Below, piece after piece: positions 1-9,270 of a DNA stretch of 64,000 nt. Every line of letters starts with the position of its first letter. Within the stretch, counting starts at the first letter, position 1. The translations under genes were made by a program, and so were the position numbers. The stretch lies in assembly GCF_000026945.1 (NCBI RefSeq), contig NC_012861.1, positions 930,001 through 994,000 of the forward strand, written 5' to 3'. Below the pieces are notes generated by a model that saw only the letters and a list, made by a program, of their open reading frames with translations, was not told the origin of the DNA and made no database searches. Source of the stretch: Candida dubliniensis CD36. Taxonomy: Eukaryota; Ascomycota; Pichiomycetes; Serinales; Debaryomycetaceae.

Positions 1-530
1 TAACTTCAACACCATCAGCATCTGGTGGAGGTGGGAGTGGCATTATTTCCACTATACCGAAAAAAAAGAATTCTTTATCAAAATTGAGAAGCAATTCATC
101 CGAAGATATATCAGAAGATTCATATCGTTTCAATGATGAGAATATTCCTCTAGGTAGATCTGGATCTCCTGATCTTGGTAAAAAACGAAGTTTCCGAGCT
201 TTACAACAACCAGTTCCTTTGATTAATGGTACTATTGCTACATCGATTTCAGAAAAACTCAATGATGCTACAAAAATGCCGTATGTTCGTGCTCCATCTC
301 CACCCGTCGGATTCAAATATAATGCTAAAGCAAATAAAAAAATGATGACAACTGCTGTTAATGGGAACAACAACAACAACAACAACAACTACCATCAACC
401 TCCAGGTTATCAAGATACTAAACAGGTTGAAGATTGGATTCATAATGGCACTACAGGAAATACAAATACTTTTACCAAATCAACAATTTATCAACCAGTT
501 ATTAATGAAGAGGAAGAAGAAAATGTATAG
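1..530 (+). CDS. C-terminal part of an unrecognised low-complexity protein (5' end outside the window)
   Basis: The reading frame is already open at the left edge (first full codon at position 3) and runs 175 codons to a TAG at 528-530. There is no start codon to choose, so the true start lies outside the window. The visible part is rich in Ser, Pro, Asn and Lys. It has a Gly-rich patch, basic Ser-rich stretches (KKKNSLSKLRS), a Pro-containing segment (PYVRAPSPPVGFKYN), a run of eight Asn and an acidic tail ending EEEEENV. It shows no transmembrane segment and no catalytic motif. It looks like the disordered tail of a regulatory or signalling protein. I do not recognise it and assign no function. 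Confidence 0.7.
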   Translation, partial: TSTPSASGGGGSGIISTIPKKKNSLSKLRSNSSEDISEDSYRFNDENIPLGRSGSPDLGKKRSFRALQQPVPLINGTIATSISEKLNDATKMPYVRAPSPPVGFKYNAKANKKMMTTAVNGNNNNNNNNYHQPPGYQDTKQVEDWIHNGTTGNTNTFTKSTIYQPVINEEEEENV

Positions 531-913
531 ATGCTTGATATTTAGTAATAATAGTTATATAATTTTATACAATACAACTGTTGTGGATGAATTTATCTTC
601 TATTTAAATTGACTTAGCCATGATTTTGCTAGTAAGAATATAGCCATTACAAAAGACCCAGGCCCTCTTTGTTGGTAATACTACTTTTTATTTGAAAGCC
701 ACAAGTACTCTCTCGTGGTGACTTCAATTGTTCAGTGTAAAAATATGGGTTGGAATACACGACCTATATTATTCAATGGAACTGCCATTGAAAAATAAGA
801 AAAAAATTTTTTTTTTTTTTCTTTTTCGAAATCAAGGACAAGAAACACATTTGGAAAACTTATACATCTCACTACACCCAGAAGACTAGATAGTTATTTA
901 AAAACCCTAAAAT
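531..913. other. Intergenic region upstream of eIF3m
   Basis: There is no gene here. It holds the 3' flank of the partial gene and the promoter of eIF3m. A stretch of A followed by T near 798-821 resembles the A/T-rich RRPE-type elements common before translation and ribosome-biogenesis genes. CCCTAAAA sits directly before the ATG at 914. Confidence 0.5.
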
Positions 914-2137
914 ATGGCATCTGTTATAGTAGTGGATTCTGAATTAAAGGATTCTATTCAAGAATATAGTCAAATTATTGACAATATAAAGAAATCCCAA
1001 GAATTTTCAACATCTATCAAATCATTCTTGCCAGAAAAAGAAGGTGAAGAAGTAACCAATAAATCAGAATTATATAACCAAATTTTGAATGTTTCTACTA
1101 GTGAAATTTTAAAACAATTAACTGAAAAAGAATTTGAACCAACATTTTATTTGTTGATTTATATTTTAATTCAACTTTCCAATCAAACCGAAGTTTTAGA
1201 TAATGAAAAATCACCAATTTTCCAAACCTTATTAGAAATCAATCCTCAACAACCACCATCTTTAAGAGATAGAAAATCAATTAAATCTACTTCGATATTA
1301 TCTATATTAAGTACAATTTTCAATTTATTACCAGTTACTTCCAACACTAGAGTTTTCATTTTGAAAACAATTTTAAACGTTATTAAAACATCAGGAATTG
1401 ATTTCAATTTGATTCAAGATAATATTGGATCAAATTTAATTAATTGGTTGAAAGAAACTAACACCAATGAACAAGAAATTAAATCTATATTTTGGGAATT
1501 TATTAAATTAGATGGGACATTTAATGAAAATTCATTGAAATTAATTAAAAATTTCACTCATACTAATACTTTATCAACTCAAGAATTACGTGAATTAATT
1601 TATATTGCATTATCTTCTAAAACTGTTGATGTATCATTTTTGGTTAATAATAATGTTGCTCAAGCTTTATCCAATAATAAACATGATGATAAATTGGTCA
1701 CTATTTTCAATAAATATATTCATGGAGAAATTATACCAATTGAAGAAATTCCAAATGGTTTACCTGGACAATTTATTCATTCCAAATCGAAAATTTTGTC
1801 TTTGGCCAAATTTTTCGCTGATGCTTCAACCTCTTCTTCAAGTCATGATGGTGTTATTTTCAAATATAATGAAATACCAAATATTAAATCTAGTTTAGAA
1901 TTTGAACAAACTTTAGTTGAAGCAATTAAAGCTGGTGTTATTGAAGGTAAAGTAAATCAAGTTGAAGAAACTTTTTATTTGAGCAGAGTCAATAGATTTA
2001 TATTAGCTGGTGAAGATAATACTAAGAATTGGGAAAATGTTAAATTAGTATTAAAACAATGGCAAAATTCATTAAACGATATTAATAATATTGTTAAAAC
2101 TGCTAGAGAAAACATTGTTAACAACAATACTGATTAA
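914..2137 (+). CDS. Eukaryotic translation initiation factor 3 subunit m (PCI-domain protein)
   Basis: The gene encodes 407 residues. It matches eIF3m, a PCI-domain subunit of the eIF3 complex that helps bring mRNA and initiator tRNA to the 40S ribosome in the cytoplasm. The N-terminal half is helical. The PCI domain covers roughly residues 210-375, and its winged-helix part (about 320-370) contains the typical SLEFEQTLVEAIKAGVIEGK and FYLSRVNRFIL segments. The ATG at 914 is the first in the frame and follows an A-rich leader. The gene converges on MET7, with only 80 bp between the two stop codons. From family knowledge, Saccharomyces cerevisiae has no eIF3m, while Candida, fission yeast and animals do. 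The only real alternative is another PCI protein (COP9 or proteasome lid), which the sequence fits less well. Confidence 0.88.
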   Translation: MASVIVVDSELKDSIQEYSQIIDNIKKSQEFSTSIKSFLPEKEGEEVTNKSELYNQILNVSTSEILKQLTEKEFEPTFYLLIYILIQLSNQTEVLDNEKSPIFQTLLEINPQQPPSLRDRKSIKSTSILSILSTIFNLLPVTSNTRVFILKTILNVIKTSGIDFNLIQDNIGSNLINWLKETNTNEQEIKSIFWEFIKLDGTFNENSLKLIKNFTHTNTLSTQELRELIYIALSSKTVDVSFLVNNNVAQALSNNKHDDKLVTIFNKYIHGEIIPIEEIPNGLPGQFIHSKSKILSLAKFFADASTSSSSHDGVIFKYNEIPNIKSSLEFEQTLVEAIKAGVIEGKVNQVEETFYLSRVNRFILAGEDNTKNWENVKLVLKQWQNSLNDINNIVKTARENIVNNNTD

Positions 2138-2217
2138 GGACATATATGTTTATTATATATAAATACTAGGAATAATAATAATAATGTATATTATTGTAAT
2201 CAAAAGGAAGATCCCTT

Positions 2218-3759
2218 TCAATCTCTTTCATTATCAAGAACGACTAAAAATCCACCTACTAAATGTAATGAACCACATACAAAAACTTGTAAATCTTCAT
2301 CCCCTAAATTTTTCAAATAATTAACTGCAGTTTCAATATCAGCAAAAACATGTCTTTTAGAAACTCCACCATCTAATCTCTTCCATACTTGACTCAAATT
2401 GTTTTGTACTTCGAGTTTTTTAACGGCATCTTCTGAAGTATTTTTAGAAATTAATTCCGAATTAAATTGTCCTGATGACCAAGTAGTATTTGTAGTAAAT
2501 ATAACATCATCAAATTTGATTTGATCGTCAGATCCTGTACCATATGTGACATTAAATAATTTTTCTAATAACTCAGCATAATTTTCTCGACCTTGTTGAT
2601 TAAACAATAATACTCGTCTTTTCGGTTTATCAAATTTAAGTTGTTCTTGTTTAAACCAAGTTGATGAAGCATTTATCGATTCTATAGTATGAGCACCATC
2701 TATATACCAAGTTATTCCAATGGGATTATTATTGATTATTTGACATCTACCAGGCCAATCAACATTTTCAAGTCCATTGATAAATTTATCTGACAATTTT
2801 TTGATTTCCCCATCATTATCAAATTCAGGTAAATCTTGTGTTATACCAATTGTTTGTAAATGAGAATTAGCTATTCTAATTGCTAATGCAGCATTTTGTT
2901 TTTGGAAATCTCCTGATAATCCTAATTTCACATTGGGTAAATCTTTAGTATCAACAAATTCTAATGAAGAAACTCCTAATTCGTTAGCTCTTTTTTCAAT
3001 CAATTTATGAGTTTCAGGATATTCCAATTGTTTGGAAACAAATGCTGGAACTCCTTTTTTAAAAATACCAGTTTTATTTTCTGTAATACTGGCAATATTG
3101 TCACCTAACATAAAAGTATGATCTATTCCCAATGCAGATATCCCTGTAACAGTAGGTTTATCAATTATATTTGTTGAATCATACGTTCCACCAACTCCAA
3201 CTTCATAAATTGCTGTATCAACCCCTTCTTGTAAAAAAACATGGAATGACAAAATTGTTAAATATTTGAAATACATTGGTTTGATTTCATCACAAGGTTG
3301 TAAAGTTGGCCATTGTTGAGGATCAGATTTGGTAGTACTAAACCTATCCCAAACTTCAAAGAAATATTTAGCAAATTTTTCTTGATTTATTGGTTGACCA
3401 TTGATTCTAATTCTTTCTCTAACGGATTTCAAATGTGGTGAAGTATATAATCCGATCTTAGAAATTGGATATTGTTTTAATATGGATTCAGTAAATGCAC
3501 AAGTTGACCCTTTACCCTTGGTACCGGTAATATGAATTATATTAAGTTTATTAAAATCAGTAGGGGTATATCCTAATCTTCTAGTAAATTCATGTACTTC
3601 ATTTATTGATAATTCATTACGATTGACACTTGGTCCTAATTTCTTGGTAGCTTCAATTGAGGCAAAATTTGATTGTAATGAATTCAAAGCATTAATGGCA
3701 TCTCTATATGTACGTTGTAAATTAATTCTCATAGAATCGGGTTCAATTGTTTGATTCAT
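2218..3759 (-). CDS. MET7: Folylpolyglutamate synthase
   Basis: The 513-residue protein adds glutamates to tetrahydrofolate by ATP-dependent ligation, which keeps folates in the cell and makes them good cofactors for one-carbon metabolism and methionine synthesis. The Mur-ligase/FPGS P-loop GTKGKGS is at residues 79-85, followed by TSPHLKSVRERIRING (106-121), the usual folate-side motif. Later come a VGVGGTYDSTN segment and the GLENVDWPGRCQ motif. Length is close to yeast Met7 (about 550). Dihydrofolate synthase Fol3 is the nearest alternative, but the N-terminal extension (about 70 residues before the P-loop) and the WPGRCQ region fit FPGS. The ATG at 3757-3759 gives a slightly longer N-terminus than an in-frame Met at codon 10; dual cytosolic and mitochondrial location is possible but there is no strong presequence. 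Confidence 0.92.
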   Translation of the reverse strand: MNQTIEPDSMRINLQRTYRDAINALNSLQSNFASIEATKKLGPSVNRNELSINEVHEFTRRLGYTPTDFNKLNIIHITGTKGKGSTCAFTESILKQYPISKIGLYTSPHLKSVRERIRINGQPINQEKFAKYFFEVWDRFSTTKSDPQQWPTLQPCDEIKPMYFKYLTILSFHVFLQEGVDTAIYEVGVGGTYDSTNIIDKPTVTGISALGIDHTFMLGDNIASITENKTGIFKKGVPAFVSKQLEYPETHKLIEKRANELGVSSLEFVDTKDLPNVKLGLSGDFQKQNAALAIRIANSHLQTIGITQDLPEFDNDGEIKKLSDKFINGLENVDWPGRCQIINNNPIGITWYIDGAHTIESINASSTWFKQEQLKFDKPKRRVLLFNQQGRENYAELLEKLFNVTYGTGSDDQIKFDDVIFTTNTTWSSGQFNSELISKNTSEDAVKKLEVQNNLSQVWKRLDGGVSKRHVFADIETAVNYLKNLGDEDLQVFVCGSLHLVGGFLVVLDNERD

Positions 3760-4655
3760 GTGTTGAATAATAGATAAATCTGTTTTTTTTGAAGGGAGGG
3801 GGGGGGGAATCTTGTGATTTGTGATTTGAAGAATTTTCTGTTCTGTAAACTATTGATTTTTTTGTTGTTCTTGTTGTGCGTTTTCGAGCCCATTAACACA
3901 TCCAAGAATCAACAAACAATTGAACCAAACCTTTAAGTACCACGTTATCTTTGTACGAGATGTATGAGGGGAAATAAGGGAGATGCTATTTTTTAGTCGT
4001 GAAATGCTAATATCAAATATATAAAGTGTGATAAATTGTCGTTTCCTGTTCAGATTTCTTTTTGTTTTATTATTATTTACAATCATTCAATTTAAATTAA
4101 TGTACACACAAAATATCAACTTTGCCTTTGGTGTATGAATTACAAACACTAACACCGAACTCATTTACCTTAAATCAAGAAATAAGGCCAAGACTATAGA
4201 TGGGGGGGGAAGTTTATAAATACTTTTATTTAAACCAATCAATATGCTGATAAATGTGAAAATACTCTAATGCTACCATTTAAGAATAGAATCAAGATGG
4301 GATCAATAAAATAGATTCTAATTCCATTATTGAATTTACAATGATTTATCAACACCAAATATATTTACATTGGTGTAATCATCTTTTCTAACCAAAGGTG
4401 TGTAAAAAAATGAGTTAATTTAAAAGATAGATCAAAGCCTTGCAAGTATAGTTAAATATACTGTAGCAAGTTGATTGTGAACACTTGTAAAAAGAATACC
4501 ATCATTTGCAATAATCATTTTTGATAACAGTATGATCTGGCAATAACTTCCAATAAATTAAAAACTATAAATACTTGGACAATCACCTCCTCAGAGATTA
4601 TAAATTTACTTTTAATCATTATCACAACTCAACTACCTCAATACATTAAATAACC
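3760..4655. other. Divergent intergenic region between MET7 and the Pir-like gene
   Basis: This is the shared upstream region of two divergent genes. It has a G run at 3798-3807 and another at 4202-4209. An 11-bp sequence, TATAAATACTT, occurs twice (near 4215 and 4567). The second copy is about 90 bp before the ATG at 4656 and is the best TATA box for that gene. A 78-codon frame on the minus strand (3850-4086) has no recognisable content and I do not call it a gene. Confidence 0.5.
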
Positions 4656-5396
4656 ATGAAATTTTCCACTGTTGCTTTATCTTTGCCATTAATTGCTATG
4701 GTTCAAGCTGGTATTTCCAGTCCTACTTATTACAACTCAGAACACAATGAAGAGCATGGACTTGAGACTGTTGATTATGAATTTGCTTTAGGTGTCAGAG
4801 AAAAATGTGATGAAGATACCATTTATTTAGTTTATGAAGTGGATGATGGTCAATTGGAACGTAATGAAAAAAAAGTTGATTGTAACTGCAAATCAGAAAG
4901 AGTTTTCCGCCCAACTCCAAGTCCATCGGCAATTGCTGTAGTTGGTGGTAATGAAGAATGTGACGAAAATTGTGATGATGAACATAAAAAGAAGATTTAT
5001 AAACGTGGTGAAGTTGAAGAACCATGTGAAACCACTAACTGTGACTACTGTACCATTGAGAAATCTTTCTGTCAAGATCATTTCACTTTATGTGATGGTG
5101 TTTTGAAAGACCAACGTTCTGCTATTGGTTCAATTGTTTCCAATCATCAATTCCAATTTGATAAACCAGCTCAAAAGGATGCCTTATATACTTGTGGTTG
5201 GTCAATTATTGAAAAAGATTGTGTCAAATTGTTAGCACTTGATGGTTGTACTGATTTCTGGGAATGTCCAGTTGATGATTGTGGTACTTACAAATTGTAT
5301 AATTCTGCCATTGATTCCAAATGTAAGGAAATTGAAATCATTGTTATTTTATTTGAAGAAGAAGAAGAAGAAAATAAGAAGCATACATCTTGGTAA
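4656..5396 (+). CDS. Secreted Cys-rich cell-wall protein with a Pir-type C-terminal domain
   Basis: The 246-residue protein begins with a clear signal peptide (about residues 1-18, ending MVQA). A Lys-Arg pair at 116-117 (IYKR) is a likely Kex2 site separating an acidic propeptide from the mature C-terminal part. Residues about 146-230 resemble the C-terminal domain of fungal Pir cell-wall proteins: CDGVLKDQRSAIGSI, SNHQFQFDKPAQ, YTCGWSI, LALDG, FWEC, YKLYNSAIDSKC. The Gln-containing internal repeat that gives Pir proteins their name and their alkali-labile glucan link is absent. There are 16 cysteines, many more than the four of classical Pir proteins, and an acidic EEEEEE tail. I infer a secreted or wall-associated protein with disulfides but without the standard Pir linkage. 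Function unknown. Confidence 0.78.
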   Translation: MKFSTVALSLPLIAMVQAGISSPTYYNSEHNEEHGLETVDYEFALGVREKCDEDTIYLVYEVDDGQLERNEKKVDCNCKSERVFRPTPSPSAIAVVGGNEECDENCDDEHKKKIYKRGEVEEPCETTNCDYCTIEKSFCQDHFTLCDGVLKDQRSAIGSIVSNHQFQFDKPAQKDALYTCGWSIIEKDCVKLLALDGCTDFWECPVDDCGTYKLYNSAIDSKCKEIEIIVILFEEEEEENKKHTSW

Positions 5397-5869
5397 ACTC
5401 TTGTTTTTGGGATTATGATTTACCCATAATTGAGGTTGGTTTTTTTTTATTAGAAAATGAAGGGTTGGTTTTCGGTTATCATTAAATTTAGTTTCTTTGT
5501 TTTTTTTTTTTACCAAGTTGATGATTGTTAATTGGTAAGAAAAGTATTTGGTTATTTTATTTTTCGGTTCAACTTATTTTGAGGTGCTATATAGTGGTTT
5601 ATTAATTTCTGATAAATATATAAATTTTTGCATCCATAACTATATATCGTTTCTAGAGTGTAAAAACAAAGCTGACTATACCAGTAGGCAAGTCAAACCC
5701 TAATCTCTTTAGACAACAAAATAGAAATTTGGCTGATTTGTATTCTATGATAATTCAACAACTTTGCATATTTTCATAAACATTTATTCCTGTTGCTTGA
5801 TGATTGGTGTTATTTAATGTAATGTAATGTATATCCGAGTAAACTAACTCCGATCTCCGAACCATCAAG

Positions 5870-5909
5870 GGCGTGTTTCTTTTTACAAATTTAGCAATAA
5901 GTACACGCC
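5870..5909. promoter_or_regulatory. Inverted GGCGTGT...ACACGCC pair
   Basis: GGCGTGT at 5870-5876 and its exact reverse complement ACACGCC at 5903-5909 are spaced 33 bp start to start, about three helical turns. They are GC-rich islands in very AT-rich DNA about 0.8 kb before the cyclin-like gene. A dimeric zinc-finger site is an inference; I do not know the factor. Confidence 0.4.
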
Positions 5910-5955
5910 TTTTTTTGAAACAATTTTTTTTTTTCTTTTCTTAAAAAAGTCAGAG

Positions 5956-5962
5956 TGAGTCA
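5956..5962. promoter_or_regulatory. Gcn4-type site TGAGTCA
   Basis: An exact TGAGTCA, the consensus of Gcn4/AP-1 bZIP factors, lies 759 bp before the ATG of the cyclin-like gene. The distance is large, so its use is uncertain. Confidence 0.35.
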
Positions 5963-6720
5963 TTTAGCACTTTCTCATCAAATAAAACAGAAAAAGAAAT
6001 CCCACAACTTTAACCAATCCTTCTTTCATCATCACCACTTAATCACTTCACTCAACTCATCTGATATCCCTAAACACAAGAACTATATTTGTATTTAGAA
6101 TATATCAACAACTTCTAACCAACGAAAGCAAGCGACTAAACAATACTACTTTAGTGCAACGTTATACATATTTTATGCAATTTATTATCCTTTACCTTTA
6201 CCTTTAATTTTTTAAAATTTATTTATATTCACAGAACAAGAGTTTAACAATGTATTCCATTTACATTTAATCCTTGATCGTTTTTTTTTTTTTTTTGGCA
6301 CAGTTTGATCAAATTTATTTTTAATTGTTATTTAATTTTATTAGTTAAGATTTGGTAATAAGAATTAGTTTATATTCATAACTTTTTATTACTTGATCTT
6401 TGTTTTTATTGGGGAGTGATTTTATACAAGAAAAAGCAAAGCGGTTTTACAATTTATTTCATATTAAAGTTTTTATTATTATTATTATTATTATTTTATC
6501 CTTTTTTTCAAAGACACATTAAACTAGATCTTTGAAATCAAATCCAACTTATTAGTATTTATTCAAGGTGTTTTCATTCAAAGATTTAAACACAACATAA
6601 CAAACAAATAAACACTAACATTGATTTAAGAAAAAAAAAACAAGAGACAGAAGTCTATTATTTTGAATTATTTTTATATCCTTATTTAGATTGTGTTAAG
6701 ACTAAACAACCATTTGAAAC

Positions 6721-7896
6721 ATGATTAATGACAATATTTATAAGAATATTCATAGTATGGCTTCGGCCACTGGCTCAACAGCCACAACTATTCCTCACAA
6801 TGCTAATCCTGCAGATGATGTGAACAACACTGATCCTAATTTGAAAAGAATTTCTCAGTTTATACTTTTAGGAGCAACAGAAGCAAGAGGGAATAGAAAT
6901 CATAATTTACACGATGGTAAAAGTGAACTTTCATATGAATCATCGTTGGATATTATGTCTGTGCAAAATAATGAAGAATTAAAAGATGAATTTGATGAAT
7001 TTATTGAGATTCCAACCTTGGTGTCCGATAATGAATCAGAAGAAATTGAATCGATTGCCACTAAAACTTCAGCACCACATTGGAAACCACAAATATCATT
7101 ACAACCAACACCAACTACTAGTCAAAGTGGTAGTAATAGAGAAGGTATCGAAGGTTCAAGATTTAGTACGCAATCATCAAATATTCATCAACATCAGCCA
7201 GTGGTCCATCAACATACCTCTACCCAGAGGGAAAACATTAAAAGAGAAATTCTTGCCACCAGAAAAAATAACCAACAAGCAACTATTACTGTTGATGATG
7301 TTAAACAATCTATCAATTCTGCAACAACAACAAAAACAAAAGCTTCCAAAAAGTCTTCATTAGGATGTTCTCAAGAACAATTCAATCTTGAACGAACTAA
7401 AGTCATGACCATTGTTATTAAATATGTCACTGCAAAAATTCATAATTCTTTCCCACCAGATTCAAGTAGAAATGTTAAACAAAATGAATTACCATTGGAT
7501 AAATTCTTGTTAATATTAACAAGCAGATTAAGATTAACTTTACCAGTGTTTTTAAAATCTATTATTTATTTATTTAGATATATGGATATAATTTATTTAT
7601 TACGATACTTGAATCAAACCAATAATTTTGTCAATTATAATGATATGGGGTTTGAATTAAAGAAATTAATTGTGGGATGTTTTAAACTTGCAATTATAAA
7701 AGAGAATAGAATTAATAAAAATAAATATGTTTTGAATTGGGAACAAATTACTGGATTGAAAAATCAAGAAATTAATTCTATTGTGAAAACTTTAGTTGGA
7801 AGAATGAATGGGAAATTAAATATTAAAGATATTGAAGTTGCTAATATGAAGAATGAAATGTTTAGATTTGTTAAAATGATATCTACACAAGTTTAG
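6721..7896 (+). CDS. Pho80/Pcl-type cyclin-like protein
   Basis: The protein has 391 residues. Residues 1-215 are low in complexity, rich in Ser, Thr, Asn and acidic residues, and probably disordered. From about residue 222 the pattern follows the cyclin box of the Pho80/Pcl family: LPLDKFLLILTSRLRLTLPVFLKSIIYLFRYM (257-288), then FELKKLIVGCFKLAIIKE (311-328), NWEQITGLKNQEINSIVKTLVGRMN (339-363) and a short end. These correspond to the helix carrying the conserved Leu-Ile-Ser position, the 'alanine-leucine-alanine-serine-lysine' helix and the 'W..I.GL...EIN' helix of Pcl cyclins. Such cyclins partner Pho85-type kinases. The exact orthologue is not clear to me and the cyclin box is divergent. 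The ATG at 6721 is first; Met13 is an alternative start. Confidence 0.65.
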   Translation: MINDNIYKNIHSMASATGSTATTIPHNANPADDVNNTDPNLKRISQFILLGATEARGNRNHNLHDGKSELSYESSLDIMSVQNNEELKDEFDEFIEIPTLVSDNESEEIESIATKTSAPHWKPQISLQPTPTTSQSGSNREGIEGSRFSTQSSNIHQHQPVVHQHTSTQRENIKREILATRKNNQQATITVDDVKQSINSATTTKTKASKKSSLGCSQEQFNLERTKVMTIVIKYVTAKIHNSFPPDSSRNVKQNELPLDKFLLILTSRLRLTLPVFLKSIIYLFRYMDIIYLLRYLNQTNNFVNYNDMGFELKKLIVGCFKLAIIKENRINKNKYVLNWEQITGLKNQEINSIVKTLVGRMNGKLNIKDIEVANMKNEMFRFVKMISTQV

Positions 7897-8489
7897 TGGT
7901 TGAATTTTCTGGAACACAATAAAGAGTTTATTCAAGATTATATTGTCTATATTCTTTCGGTTTGTTTTGAGAGGAAATTATGTTTGATTTTGTCTTTTAT
8001 TTATATCTATTTTTTTTTTTTTTTTTTTTTACTTTGAAAGTTGTTTATTTTGAGTTTTCTATGTATTTGATCTTAATACCATAGTGGTATCATTAAGTTA
8101 GATTATTGTGTATATTATATTTGTTTCTTATGTTTATATAGTACAATCATAAAGTATTGTAAGAAAAAGAGTAGACCCCCAGATATGTAAGATTGCCAGT
8201 TGTTAAAACTTGGGGAGAGAATGATAGAACTTTAATGTATCTCAATGAATCAACTTGGATAGTACTAGGTACTCTTTTCTTGATATTTGTTACATTGTTC
8301 CAGTACTCCATCATACCCTATGCCTATTATGGCTAGGATCATCTAAGAAGAACAAACCAGTTGCACTAATAGAAGTAAAACATTTTTTGTCCTTGTATGA
8401 ATTGTTTGACTTTTGGTAAATTAGTATTTGTGAAAACTCTCAATCCACAAACGGTTTGAATACTTTGTTCCCCTCCCCCCTCCCACCCT
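7897..8489. other. Intergenic region before the LRR pseudogene
   Basis: This region contains a long T run (8011-8030) after the cyclin-like gene and a C-rich patch (8469-8485) just where similarity to the intact LRR paralogue starts. I looked for the missing 5' part of the LRR gene here and did not see it. Confidence 0.45.
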
Positions 8490-9270
8490 GTGGTTGAAGA
8501 ATTCATATTGGAGGCTAAATATTTAATTTTACATAGTGTGGATTTTATGTGTCATTTGCCAACTAGTCTTTTGCGTTTGCATTTGATTGCTCATGAACTG
8601 GGGAAGATATACCCTATTACTAGAATGGTTAAATGGCCACTATTGTTGAGTGATTTCGGTTTTCAAAATTTAAATATTGATTATTGGACATTAGAGTGGT
8701 TAAACATGAATGAATCTAGATTTGAAAAAATCACTATTAATAAAGGTAATATTCAAACGTTAAACGCTAACTTATTCCCTATTAGTGTGAATTATCTTTT
8801 TTTTTGACAGAAATGGGGATCCAGCAATTACTGGACTGGTTTGAAAAATTTGGTAAATTTACAGAAATTGTCATTAGTTGGAAATCCATTGAGAGAAACA
8901 AACCTTGTTAGAATACCAATGTCATCGTTAGAGGTTTTAGATCTAAGTCAATGTAATCTTCGTTTTATATCTCCATTTTTGGTGTCAATGTTGGATGAGA
9001 AGAATAATAAAGCTAAACTAAGAGTCAAAGCTACAGGAAATTTGAATATTAGTGTTATTGATGTGAGGAGAGAATTGAAAGCAATCAAAGGAAAGGGCTC
9101 TCATTAGATCTCAGTAGGCAGTAGGTTTGATCTGACTTTGGTAAAAATATCGAAGCGTTTTTTTCTCGTTTGTGCTGTATTGATGAATACCCTCTTCCTA
9201 GTTTTAAAGAATCAAAAACAGATGATCTTTACAATGGAAGTGAATCTGGCTTGGATAAAAGAATCTAGTG
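8490..9270 (+). pseudogene. Truncated, frameshifted leucine-rich-repeat family gene
   Basis: This is a broken relative of the LRR gene at 62958-64000. The first part (8490-8804) aligns from VVEEFIL to FPISV with about 60% identity by eye to the paralogue. Frame is lost around a T run near 8795-8804, where a stop (TGA) follows. A short stretch from 8813 (MGIQQLLDWFEKFGKF) matches the paralogue in a second frame, then the third piece (8841-9107) continues KNLVNLQKLSLVGNPLRE to ELKAIK. After another break, the C-terminal DDLYNGSE is still readable at about 9217-9243, but the stop found there in the paralogue has been lost. Similarity continues a little into the 3' flank. The 5' half is missing. 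I infer an inactive remnant of a Candida LRR family (possibly the IFA family, which I cannot confirm). Confidence 0.85.

Larger units (their letters stand above)
5397..6720. other. Long intergenic region upstream of the cyclin-like gene
   Basis: These 1.3 kb contain no gene that I can support. The region holds poly-T tracts, a (TTA)n run near 6474-6494 and purine/pyrimidine-biased stretches typical of a long untranslated leader. Two possible regulatory motifs, an inverted GGCGTGT pair and a TGAGTCA site, lie near 5870-5962 and are listed separately. Long 5' regions are common for regulatory genes in Candida. Confidence 0.5.

Noticed and set aside
3850..4086. 78-codon frame on the minus strand upstream of MET7
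   Set aside because: No recognisable domain and it lies in the divergent promoter; length is within chance for AT-rich DNA.
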